From contig CACZHW010000005.1 of assembly GCA_902781095.1 (NCBI GenBank), positions 62,001-126,000 on the forward strand: a stretch of DNA of 64,000 nucleotides, read 5' to 3'. The translations under genes and the position numbers were made by a program. Below the pieces are notes generated by a model that saw nothing but the letters and a program-made list of their open reading frames with translations, had not been told where the DNA came from and made no database searches. This document shows positions 9,454 through 16,596 of this stretch, piece after piece (position 1 is the first letter of the stretch; each line of letters begins with the position of its first letter). This DNA is from an uncultured Eubacteriales bacterium. Lineage in GTDB: Bacteria; Bacillota; Clostridia; Christensenellales; Aristaeellaceae.

Positions 9454-9508
9454 CTTATCCCACCCTGCGGTCCTGGTTCTGTGCGCCCCTGCTTCTCACT
9501 CACAAAAG

Positions 9509-9536
9509 ATTATATCATAAATCGCCATGGTGTCAA
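9509..9536 (-). promoter_or_regulatory. Sigma-A promoter for rnj operon
   Basis: On the complement TTGACA (9536-9531), a 16-base spacer and TATAAT (9514-9509) lie about 55 bases upstream of the rnj ATG. It diverges from the promoter at 9569-9597. Confidence 0.85.
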
Positions 9537-9568
9537 ACAAATCACATCCGGTATACGGCTGTCAAACC

Positions 9569-9597
9569 TTGACTTTACCCCGCAATTTCGCGATAAT
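9569..9597 (+). promoter_or_regulatory. Sigma-A promoter for DUF512-der-plsY
   Basis: TTGACT (9569-9574), a 17-base spacer and GATAAT (9592-9597) lie about 30 bases before the ATG at 9628. Confidence 0.75.
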
Positions 9598-9627
9598 ACA
9601 GTCGAATATCAGCCAAAGGAGTCGTTT

Positions 9628-10938
9628 ATGCCGCAGCGCATCGTAGAGGTCTCTCCCGGATCGATCGGCGAACACGCCGGTATCCGGGGCGGTGATACGC
9701 TCTTGCGTATCGACGGCGTGCCCGTTTTGGACCTGGTGGACTATCAGTTTCTGACAGCCCGCTCCTCTCTTACCGTAGAGCTCGTTCACTCCGATGGCAC
9801 CCGGCGCGAGGTCCTCATCCACAAGGCTGCCGGCGCGCCCCTCGGCCTGGTGCTTGAGTCCTCCCTCATGAGCAGCCCCAAGACCTGTGCCAATCACTGT
9901 ATCTTCTGCTTTATCGAGCAGATGCCGCCCCATATGCGTGAAAGCCTGTACGTCCGCGATGACGACTGGCGCCTTTCCCTCATGGCCGGCAACTTCGTGA
10001 CGCTGACCAATCTCCCGGAAGCCGAGCTTCAGCGCATCATTGACCGCAAAGCGAGCCCCATCTACATCTCCGTCCATACGACGGACGGCGCGCTCCGCCA
10101 AAGGATGCTGAACCACCGGCACGCGGACAGGATACTGGATCACCTGAAGCGCTTTTCGGACAATGGCATCAGTTTTCACTGCCAGATTGTCCTGTGTCCG
10201 GGAATCAACGACGGCGAACACCTGGACAGGACGCTCCGCGATCTTGCTTCTTTCTCGCCCCACGCGCTCAGCGCGGCGCTGGTCCCGGTCGGGCTCACCA
10301 AATACCGCGATCATCTCTATCCGCTCCGGCCTTACACCCGGTCCGAAGCACAGGCGGTCATCTGGCAGGCCGAGGCTTTTCAGCAGATCATGCTCAGCAA
10401 AGCAGGAACGCGATTCGTCTTCCCTTCTGACGAGTTCTATCAAATCGCCGGCTTTCCGATACCGCCGGATGAAGCCTACGAGGAGTACCCACAGTACGAA
10501 AACGGCGTGGGGCTGCTGCGGCGCCTGCAGGATGAATTCGAAGCCGCCTGTTCTTTGGAAGAGCCCCTTCAGGCACAGAGAAAACGGCGTGTCATCGTTG
10601 CGACCGGCACTTCTGTGGCGCCGTTCATGGCAGCGCTCCTGTCCGCCCATCCCATCGAAGGGCTCGCCGTCACCGTTCAGCCGATCCGAAATCGGTTTTT
10701 CGGAGAGACGGTGACCGTCTCCGGCCTGATCACCGGCCAGGATCTGGTCTCCCAGCTGAAAGGCTGTGCAGCAGATGAAATCCTGATCACCGAAAACATG
10801 CTCCGAAAAGGAGACGACGTCTTTCTCGATAATCTTTCCCTCCCGGAAGCGATAGAGCAGCTCGGAATTCCGATCCGTCCCGTCCCGGACGACGGCGGCG
10901 CTTTACTGGATGCCCTGCTCGGTAAGGAGTTGTCATGA
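9628..10938 (+). CDS. DUF512 protein with N-terminal PDZ and radical-SAM-like cysteine cluster
   Basis: A protein of about 436 residues. A PDZ-like domain occupies residues 1-75 (PGSIGEHAGIRGGDTLLRI). CANHCIFC follows at about residue 90 and fits the CxxxCxxC motif of radical SAM enzymes. A conserved DUF512 C-terminal region contains VATGTSVAPFMAA. The family is widespread in Clostridia next to der; its substrate is not established. The start at 9628 has AAAGGAG upstream; the longer open frame from 9481 covers the promoter region and is less likely. The stop overlaps der by four bases. Confidence 0.88.
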   Translation: MPQRIVEVSPGSIGEHAGIRGGDTLLRIDGVPVLDLVDYQFLTARSSLTVELVHSDGTRREVLIHKAAGAPLGLVLESSLMSSPKTCANHCIFCFIEQMPPHMRESLYVRDDDWRLSLMAGNFVTLTNLPEAELQRIIDRKASPIYISVHTTDGALRQRMLNHRHADRILDHLKRFSDNGISFHCQIVLCPGINDGEHLDRTLRDLASFSPHALSAALVPVGLTKYRDHLYPLRPYTRSEAQAVIWQAEAFQQIMLSKAGTRFVFPSDEFYQIAGFPIPPDEAYEEYPQYENGVGLLRRLQDEFEAACSLEEPLQAQRKRRVIVATGTSVAPFMAALLSAHPIEGLAVTVQPIRNRFFGETVTVSGLITGQDLVSQLKGCAADEILITENMLRKGDDVFLDNLSLPEAIEQLGIPIRPVPDDGGALLDALLGKELS

Positions 10939-12266
10939 CAGATCAACTGGTTGCTATCGTAGGACGCCCGAAAGTCGGGAAGTCCACCTTCTTCAATAAA
11001 ATCGCGGGCCGCAGGATTTCCATCGTCAAGGATACTCCCGGCGTGACCCGCGACCGCATTTACGTCGACTGCGAGTGGCTCGGACGGCAGTTTACGCTGG
11101 TCGACACCGGCGGCCTGGAGCCCAAATCCGACGATATGATCCTCAGGGAAATCCGGAAACAGGCGCAGATTGCCATCGACACCTGCGACGTCATCCTCTT
11201 CTTTCTGGACGGCCGGATGGGTCTCACCGCTGACGACGAGGACGTCGCTGCCCTCCTGCGGAAAAGCGGAAAGCCGATCATTCCGGTGATCAACAAGGTC
11301 GACTTTTCCGGCCTGGAGGATTCGGTTTACGAGTTTTACGCGCTCGGGCTCGGTGATCCCGTCCCCATCTCCTCCACGAACATGCTCGGCCTCGGCGATC
11401 TGCTGGACAAGGTTCTTTCGCTGCTGCCGCAAACTGCAAAAGACGAGGAAGAAAAGTCCCTCATCGAGATTGCCGTGGTCGGCCGTCCCAACGTGGGAAA
11501 GTCCAGCCTCGTCAACCGCATTCTCGGCCAGGAGCGGACCCTGGTGTCCGACATCGCCGGAACGACGAGGGACGCGATCGACTCACAGTTCGTCTTCAGC
11601 GGCCAGACCTACAGCATCATCGATACCGCCGGCATCCGGCGCAAAAAGTCGATCGAGGAGGAGTCCATCGAGCGCTACAGCATTCTGCGTTCGCTGGATG
11701 CCATCCGGCGGGCGGACGTCGTGCTCATGCTGCTCAATGCCGAAGACGGCGTCACCGAACAGGATACGAAGATCGCCGGCTTCGTCCACGAGGCCGGAAA
11801 GCCCTGCATCCTGGTCGTCAACAAATGGGACCTCGTCGAAAAAGACACCAACACGATGGAGCAGAAGCGCCGAGAGATTCTCTCCGGCCTCAAGTTCATG
11901 GATTATGCGCCCGTGCTCTTCATCTCCGCGCTGACAGGGCAGCGGGTGCAGAAGATTCTGGAACTCGTCAATTCGGTTTACGGCATGGCGCACAAGCGGG
12001 TCAGCACTGGCGTGCTCAACGACATCCTGCAGGACATCCAGACTGCGCAGCAGCCTCCGTTCATCGGCGGCCGGCAGCTTAAAATCTATTACGCCACCCA
12101 GCAGGGCGTCGCGCCGCCGACCTTCGTCCTGTTCGTCAACAGCGAAGAACTCATGCATTTCACATACGAGCGGTACATCGAAAACCAGTTCCGAAAGGCC
12201 TTCGGTTTCGAAGGGACGCCGCTTCGTTTCATCCTGCGCAACAAAAAAGGGAGTGAGTCTGCTTGA
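10935..12266 (+). CDS. der: Ribosome-associated GTPase Der (EngA)
   Basis: A 443-residue protein with two tandem GTPase domains and a C-terminal KH-like domain, the diagnostic Der layout. P-loops are GRPKVGKST (near residue 10) and GRPNVGKSS (near 185). G3 motifs are DTGG and DTAG, and NKVD and NKWD are the base-recognition motifs. Der acts in 50S subunit assembly. ATG at 10935 (AAGGAG upstream) overlaps the DUF512 stop as ATGA, and the der stop overlaps plsY, implying translational coupling. The first P-loop has Lys where Asn is usual. Confidence 0.97.
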   Translation: MTDQLVAIVGRPKVGKSTFFNKIAGRRISIVKDTPGVTRDRIYVDCEWLGRQFTLVDTGGLEPKSDDMILREIRKQAQIAIDTCDVILFFLDGRMGLTADDEDVAALLRKSGKPIIPVINKVDFSGLEDSVYEFYALGLGDPVPISSTNMLGLGDLLDKVLSLLPQTAKDEEEKSLIEIAVVGRPNVGKSSLVNRILGQERTLVSDIAGTTRDAIDSQFVFSGQTYSIIDTAGIRRKKSIEEESIERYSILRSLDAIRRADVVLMLLNAEDGVTEQDTKIAGFVHEAGKPCILVVNKWDLVEKDTNTMEQKRREILSGLKFMDYAPVLFISALTGQRVQKILELVNSVYGMAHKRVSTGVLNDILQDIQTAQQPPFIGGRQLKIYYATQQGVAPPTFVLFVNSEELMHFTYERYIENQFRKAFGFEGTPLRFILRNKKGSESA

Positions 12267-12862
12267 AGTATGTGATTGCGCTGCTGCTCGGGTATCTGCT
12301 GGGCAGCCTGTCCGCCGGCATCATCGTGATGCGCGTCTTCGGCCATAAAGACATACGGACGATGGGCAGCGGAAACCCCGGAACGACCAACGTCCTGCGC
12401 GTCATGGGCAAAAAATACGCCCTGCTGACCTTTCTCATCGACTTCCTGAAGGGCGTTCTGGGCGCGTACCTGGGCCTAAAGCTTACCGGGTCGCTGAACG
12501 GCGGCCTGCTCGGCGGTTTGGGCACGGTCATCGGGCACAACTATCCGCTCTACTTCGGCTTTAAAGGCGGCAAAGGAATCGCGACCAGTTTCGGCGCGCT
12601 GCTCTGCCTCTTCCCGCTGCAGACGCTGGCTGCCTTTCTCAGTTTCATCATCGTCGTTGCCATCACCCGGTATGTCTCGGCCGGGTCGGTCACTGCAGCC
12701 GTCGTTCTGCCTCTGGGCGTGCTTCTGACTCCTTCTGCAAGCGTCCTGGCCAAGGTCATGGTCGTCGCGTTCGGGCTTCTGGCGATTTACCGCCACCGGC
12801 AGAACATCGTCCGCCTGATCGAACACCGCGAAAACAAACTGAGCTTCAAATCCAAAGGATAA
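12263..12862 (+). CDS. plsY: Acyl-phosphate:glycerol-3-phosphate acyltransferase PlsY
   Basis: A 199-residue integral membrane protein with about five hydrophobic segments. GSGNPGTTNVLR and GFKGGKGIATSFG are the PlsY catalytic and binding loops. It transfers the acyl group from acyl-phosphate to glycerol-3-phosphate, the first step of phospholipid synthesis. TTG at 12263 overlaps the der stop as TTGA, with GGGAG nine bases upstream. The der-plsY pairing is common in Bacillota. A strong hairpin at 12868 ends the operon. Confidence 0.96.
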   Translation: MKYVIALLLGYLLGSLSAGIIVMRVFGHKDIRTMGSGNPGTTNVLRVMGKKYALLTFLIDFLKGVLGAYLGLKLTGSLNGGLLGGLGTVIGHNYPLYFGFKGGKGIATSFGALLCLFPLQTLAAFLSFIIVVAITRYVSAGSVTAAVVLPLGVLLTPSASVLAKVMVVAFGLLAIYRHRQNIVRLIEHRENKLSFKSKG

Positions 12863-12867
12863 AGAAA

Positions 12868-12895
12868 GACGCCTGTAAAAACAGGCGTCCTTTTA
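12868..12895. terminator. Bidirectional terminator between plsY and the apt-like gene
   Basis: GACGCCTGT (12868-12876) and ACAGGCGTC (12881-12889) form a 9-bp stem with an AAAA loop, followed by CTTTTAT on the plus strand. On the complement a CTTTCTTT tail follows. It separates two convergent genes, and the Apt-like stop begins at its edge. Confidence 0.85.
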
Positions 12896-13456
12896 TCACA
12901 GAATCGGCTCTCCGTCCGGCGTGAAGAGCGGAAGCTCTCCGAGATAGGTGATGTCGTCGCGCTTAATCGCGTCTCCTTCGGCCAGGATGCACATACGACC
13001 GCAGATCGTTCCGCCGGCTTTTTCCACCAGCGCTTCCAGCGCCGCGAGCGATTCGCCCGTCGAAATCACGTCATCCACGATAAGGATCCGCTTTCCCTTC
13101 ATCAGGGCGGCGTCCTCTCCGTCGATGTAGAGGTTCTGCATGTGGTCGGTCGTGATGGAGCGCACCTCGACATGCAGGACATCGCGCATATAGAGCTTGA
13201 CGCCCTTGCGCGCGAGCAGCCACTTCTTCGCCCCGATCTGTCTTGCCATCTCGTAGGCCAGCGGGATGCCCTTGCTCTCCGCCGTCAGGATGTAATCGAA
13301 TTCCGGCGCCTTCTTCAGCAGTTCGCCGGCGCAGGCCACCGTCAGCTCGCAGTCGCCGAAGATGACAAACGCGCCGATTGAAAGCTTCTCGTTCAGCGGA
13401 CAGATCGGGAGATCCCGCTCGCATCCCGCAATCGTCATATGGTATGCCTTGTTCAT
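12896..13456 (-). CDS. Adenine phosphoribosyltransferase-like protein
   Basis: A 186-residue type I phosphoribosyltransferase. The PRPP loop ILIVDDVISTGES lies near residues 123-135, and the upstream ILTAESKGIPLAYEMARQIG segment matches the Apt family. The likely reaction is purine base plus PRPP to nucleotide. The closest family is adenine phosphoribosyltransferase, but divergence leaves the base specificity open (a xanthine/PurR-type role is possible), so no gene symbol is assigned. ATG at 13456 has AAAGGA upstream. It is a single-gene unit with its own promoter (13492-13519), divergent from dut. Confidence 0.85.
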   Translation of the reverse strand: MNKAYHMTIAGCERDLPICPLNEKLSIGAFVIFGDCELTVACAGELLKKAPEFDYILTAESKGIPLAYEMARQIGAKKWLLARKGVKLYMRDVLHVEVRSITTDHMQNLYIDGEDAALMKGKRILIVDDVISTGESLAALEALVEKAGGTICGRMCILAEGDAIKRDDITYLGELPLFTPDGEPIL

Positions 13457-13491
13457 GGTGGGTCCGTCCTTTCATATTCGTTTCCAAAGAG

Positions 13492-13519
13492 ATTATACAC
13501 GCATTTCCGATAAAAACAA
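13492..13519 (-). promoter_or_regulatory. Promoter for the apt-like gene
   Basis: On the complement TTGTTT (13519-13514), a 16-base spacer and TATAAT (13497-13492) lie about 35 bases upstream of the start. Confidence 0.65.
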
Positions 13520-13548
13520 GACGCTATTGCAGAAAGGTCGCCAAGCAG

Positions 13549-14067
13549 ATGAATACAGTCGCCCGTTTCGAGCACGTGTCTACGCATATCTTCGCTGAAG
13601 CCTGGCAGAAAGCCGCTTCGTCCTTCTCCGGACCCGAACCCGACCCGTCACGGATTCCCCTTCCCCGGCGCGCAACTGCCGGTTCCGCCGGATACGACTT
13701 CTTTGCACCCGCCGCCTTTACGCTGTCCGCCGGCGAGTCCATCCTCATCCCGACCGGCATCCGCGCGATCATCAGCGAGGGGTGGTTTCTTGCGCTCTTC
13801 CCGCGCAGCGGGCTGGGTTTCCGCTACCGTCTCCAGCTCGACAATACCGTCGGCATCATCGACAGCGATTACTCCCATTCCGATAATGAGGGGCACATCC
13901 TGATCCGGCTGACCTGCGACAGCAAAGATCATAAGACGCTTTCTGTGCCGGCGGGCGCTGCCGTAGCCCAGGGGATCTTCCTGCCCTACGGCATCACCTC
14001 CGACGACGACGCGACGGCAGACCGGAACGGTGGCTTCGGATCTACCGATTCCCGGAAGGTCCGCTGA
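13549..14067 (+). CDS. dut: dUTP diphosphatase (trimeric dUTPase)
   Basis: A protein of about 172 residues with all five trimeric dUTPase motifs: AGSAGYDFFA, PRSGLGF, VGIIDSDY, AVAQGIF and the C-terminal NGGFGSTD arm. It hydrolyses dUTP to dUMP and PPi, limiting uracil in DNA and feeding dTMP synthesis. The start is ATG at 13549; the frame stays open further upstream through the divergent promoter region, which is not expected to be coding. The N-terminus is about 35 residues longer before motif 1 than in compact dUTPases. Its last 26 bases overlap the convergent rluA-type gene. Confidence 0.93.
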   Translation: MNTVARFEHVSTHIFAEAWQKAASSFSGPEPDPSRIPLPRRATAGSAGYDFFAPAAFTLSAGESILIPTGIRAIISEGWFLALFPRSGLGFRYRLQLDNTVGIIDSDYSHSDNEGHILIRLTCDSKDHKTLSVPAGAAVAQGIFLPYGITSDDDATADRNGGFGSTDSRKVR

Positions 14068-14944
14068 GGAGTCTTTCGAACGGAAAAGGAACCGACAGCT
14101 GCAGCCCGTACAAACCGGCGAGCCTGCCGGTTTTCATTTCGAAGCGCAGTCCGGTTGCCCACAGGCACTGGACCGTCCGGTTCAGCGCCCGGTTCAGGGC
14201 GCGGTCTCCGTACTTGTCATCCCCAAGAATCGGGTGCCCGATATGTGCAAGGTGGGCACGGATCTGGTGCGTTCTTCCCGTAACCAGATGAACCTCCAGC
14301 ATGGACACCGCCTCCCCCGGCCGGACAACCCGGTACTCCGTAACAATCGGCACGCTGCCGTGCACACTGTCGTCGGTTACAGAAACCCTGGACAGCGCCG
14401 CGTCTTTGCGGAGATACCCTTTCAGCACGGCTTCGCGCCTTGCCGGGCATCCCTTGACGAGGCAGGCGTACGTCTTACGGATTTCATGCGCCTCAAAAGC
14501 GCTGCGCATGGCGTCCCGGCTCTCCTCGTCCTTGGCCAGGATGACCAGACCGCCCGTCTGAACGTCCAGCCTGTGGCACGGATAGACACTGCCCGTAAAT
14601 CCGCGCGTGCGCAGCATGGCTTCCGCGCGTTTTTCCAGCGTATCCCCGTCTCCGGCGCATGCGATTCCCTGAGGCTTTTCCACAACCAGGATCCGCTCGT
14701 CCTCGTATTGAACGGCATGCCCGTCCAGCCGCTGCGCCGAAAGCACGGCTTCCTTCGGGAAGAATGCGCGCACCGTCTGGCCCTCGGTTACGCGGAAATC
14801 CTTTTCCGCCCGCTTCCCGTCCACCTTGACCTCTTTGTTTTTGAAGGCCGCCTTAACCGCCCAGCGCGGGACGCCCTGGGCATGCCCGGCAACGACGGAA
14901 AACAGCGGCAAACCGTCTTCTTTCCCGGAAACGACAAACTGCAT
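14042..14944 (-). CDS. RluA-family 23S rRNA/tRNA pseudouridine synthase
   Basis: A 300-residue pseudouridine synthase. An S4-like N-terminal part (WAVKAAFKNKEVKVDG) precedes the catalytic domain. HRLDVQTGGLVILAK holds the catalytic Asp of the RluA/RluC/RluD family, and LVTGRTHQIRAHL is the second family motif. The target uridine cannot be read from sequence. ATG at 14944 follows AAGGAGG. It is the last gene of metG-tatD-permease-rluA, 41 bases after the permease gene, and overlaps dut convergently by 26 bases. Confidence 0.93.
   Translation of the reverse strand: MQFVVSGKEDGLPLFSVVAGHAQGVPRWAVKAAFKNKEVKVDGKRAEKDFRVTEGQTVRAFFPKEAVLSAQRLDGHAVQYEDERILVVEKPQGIACAGDGDTLEKRAEAMLRTRGFTGSVYPCHRLDVQTGGLVILAKDEESRDAMRSAFEAHEIRKTYACLVKGCPARREAVLKGYLRKDAALSRVSVTDDSVHGSVPIVTEYRVVRPGEAVSMLEVHLVTGRTHQIRAHLAHIGHPILGDDKYGDRALNRALNRTVQCLWATGLRFEMKTGRLAGLYGLQLSVPFPFERLLSGPSGNR
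14112..14140 (+). terminator. Possible dut terminator inside the convergent rluA-type gene
   Basis: AAACCGGC (14112-14119) pairs with GCCGGTTT (14126-14133) around loop GAGCCT, followed by TCATTTC. It lies 45 bases past the dut stop. The T-tract is poor and the sequence is also coding on the other strand, so this is tentative. Confidence 0.4.
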
Positions 14945-14985
14945 GGTTCCTCCTTATCGGCCGCCCGGCATCAGCCGCTGCGCTT

Positions 14986-15747
14986 TCAGAGCGCGGCGGC
15001 GCTTTTTTCCAGCTTCCGGATCAGCCACTGCACGGCATACTCGAACAGGGCGCTGAGCAGCAGGATCAGGACCGTCCAGGAGAAGAGCTCCGCCGTATCC
15101 AGGTAAAGCTTGGCCATATGCATCTGCTCGCCGATCGAGTGTCTGGGGATGCCGATGATCTCCGCGGCGACGGCTGCCTTCCAGCAGACACCCGTCGCCG
15201 TCCTGCAGCTCGTGGAGAGTCCCGGCAGAATCTGCGGAAGATCGATCCGCCAGACCCGCTCCGGCCAGGGAATCCCAAAGACCACGGATACTTCTGCCAG
15301 CGCTCTGTCCCGGTTGCCCAGCGCGGCAAGCAGTTCAATAAAGAACAACGGAAACGATACCGTAAAGGCAATCAGAATCGACAGGTATTTCGAGGAGATG
15401 AAGACCAGCGCCAGGATGATGAACGAGGCGACCGGAACGCTCCGCATAGCTCTCACCGGCGGCATCATCAGCCGCCGGAAAAACGGACAGTGGTATGCCG
15501 CCACCGCGCATGGAACCGCCAGCAACAGCGAAAGCGTGAAGCCGAGGAGTACGAAGGCCGTGCTGTTCACCATGATCTGCCACGTCTGCCCCTTTTGCAG
15601 CATGCCGATCAGATGGCGCGCAACCTGCAAAGGGGAGGCCAGCAGAAGGCTGCTCCCCAGTCCTGCCGACACCGCCTGCCATATCCCGATCCAGACGAGG
15701 GGCGGCAGTATCCGCTCCCTGACCTTTTCCATCAGCTGATTCTCCAT
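14986..15747 (-). CDS. ABC transporter permease (SsuC/TauC type), without visible partners
   Basis: A 253-residue membrane protein with about six hydrophobic segments and the BPD_transp_1 cytoplasmic loop (FGIPWPERVWRIDLPQILPG, resembling the EAA motif). The nearest known type is the permease of nitrate, sulfonate or taurine importers. No ATPase or binding-protein gene adjoins it: tatD lies 9 bases upstream and an rluA-type gene 41 bases downstream. The substrate is unknown and the partners must be encoded elsewhere. The start could instead be the ATG at 15732, which has GGAG nine bases upstream. Confidence 0.88.
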   Translation of the reverse strand: MENQLMEKVRERILPPLVWIGIWQAVSAGLGSSLLLASPLQVARHLIGMLQKGQTWQIMVNSTAFVLLGFTLSLLLAVPCAVAAYHCPFFRRLMMPPVRAMRSVPVASFIILALVFISSKYLSILIAFTVSFPLFFIELLAALGNRDRALAEVSVVFGIPWPERVWRIDLPQILPGLSTSCRTATGVCWKAAVAAEIIGIPRHSIGEQMHMAKLYLDTAELFSWTVLILLLSALFEYAVQWLIRKLEKSAAAL

Positions 15748-15756
15748 TCCGGCATC

Positions 15757-16596
15757 TCACACTCCAAAGGGCGCTTTCGCGAATTTGTCCGGCAGGCGCA
15801 GTACCCTGCACGCGTTTTGCCATGTTTCACGCGCGATTTCTTCTTCCGTCAAGCCCCTCAGGGCGGCAATCGCCCGGCAGACCGTCCGGACCGTTTCCGG
15901 TCTGTTCCGCTCCCCCTTCATCCCCTGCGGCGGAGAAAACGGACTGTCTGTTTCAAGCAGCAGCCTTTCCAGGGGGATGTTGGCCGCGACCTTGCGGGGC
16001 TTAACCGCGTTATCCCACGTAACGGGGCTCCCGAGCGAGATCATCGTACCGAGCGCAAGATACTGCTTTACGCTCTCCGGGCTGGCCGAACAGCCGTGGA
16101 GGATGCAGACCGGCAGCCGTCCTGCGTTCGCGCTGAGGATTTCAAGCATCCGTCCGTGCACCTTCCTGACATGCAGGATGAGCGGTTTTCCCAGCCTGCC
16201 GGCCATTTCCATCTGCGCACAGAAGGCGTTCTCCTGAATTCCGCGGGATACCGGCACCAGGCGGTCCAGCCCACATTCTCCGACGGCCACCACTCTGGGC
16301 TCGTCTTGCAGCCATTGTTCAAGCTGTTTCAGTGCGTCCCGGTCCAGCGTTTCTGCCGCCATCGGATGAACGCCGACGGCCGCAAACAGATGGTTATGCC
16401 TCCGGGCCAGGCATATGGCCGCCCGGCTCGAAGGCATATCATACCCGACACATAGGCCGGCTGTTTTCGTTTCCGCCATCCGGACAGCGACCGCGTCCCT
16501 GTCCTCGTCAAAGCGGCTGTCGTTCAGATGCAGATGCGTGTCGAAGCAGGCCTGCGTATACGGGCGCAGTCCGGCATCAGCCGATTTCGCTTCCAT
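15757..16596 (-). CDS. tatD: TatD-family metal-dependent hydrolase
   Basis: A 279-residue TIM-barrel hydrolase. Metal ligands appear in order: FDTHLHLN, VGVHP, GECGLD, ILHVRKV, ILHGCSA and LLETDSPFSPP. TatD-type enzymes are 3'-5' DNases/RNases. The family's usual HCFSG is replaced here by HGCSA, so substrate details may differ. ATG at 16596 lies inside the last codons of metG (20-base overlap). The metG-tatD order is standard in Bacillota. Confidence 0.92.
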   Translation of the reverse strand: MEAKSADAGLRPYTQACFDTHLHLNDSRFDEDRDAVAVRMAETKTAGLCVGYDMPSSRAAICLARRHNHLFAAVGVHPMAAETLDRDALKQLEQWLQDEPRVVAVGECGLDRLVPVSRGIQENAFCAQMEMAGRLGKPLILHVRKVHGRMLEILSANAGRLPVCILHGCSASPESVKQYLALGTMISLGSPVTWDNAVKPRKVAANIPLERLLLETDSPFSPPQGMKGERNRPETVRTVCRAIAALRGLTEEEIARETWQNACRVLRLPDKFAKAPFGV

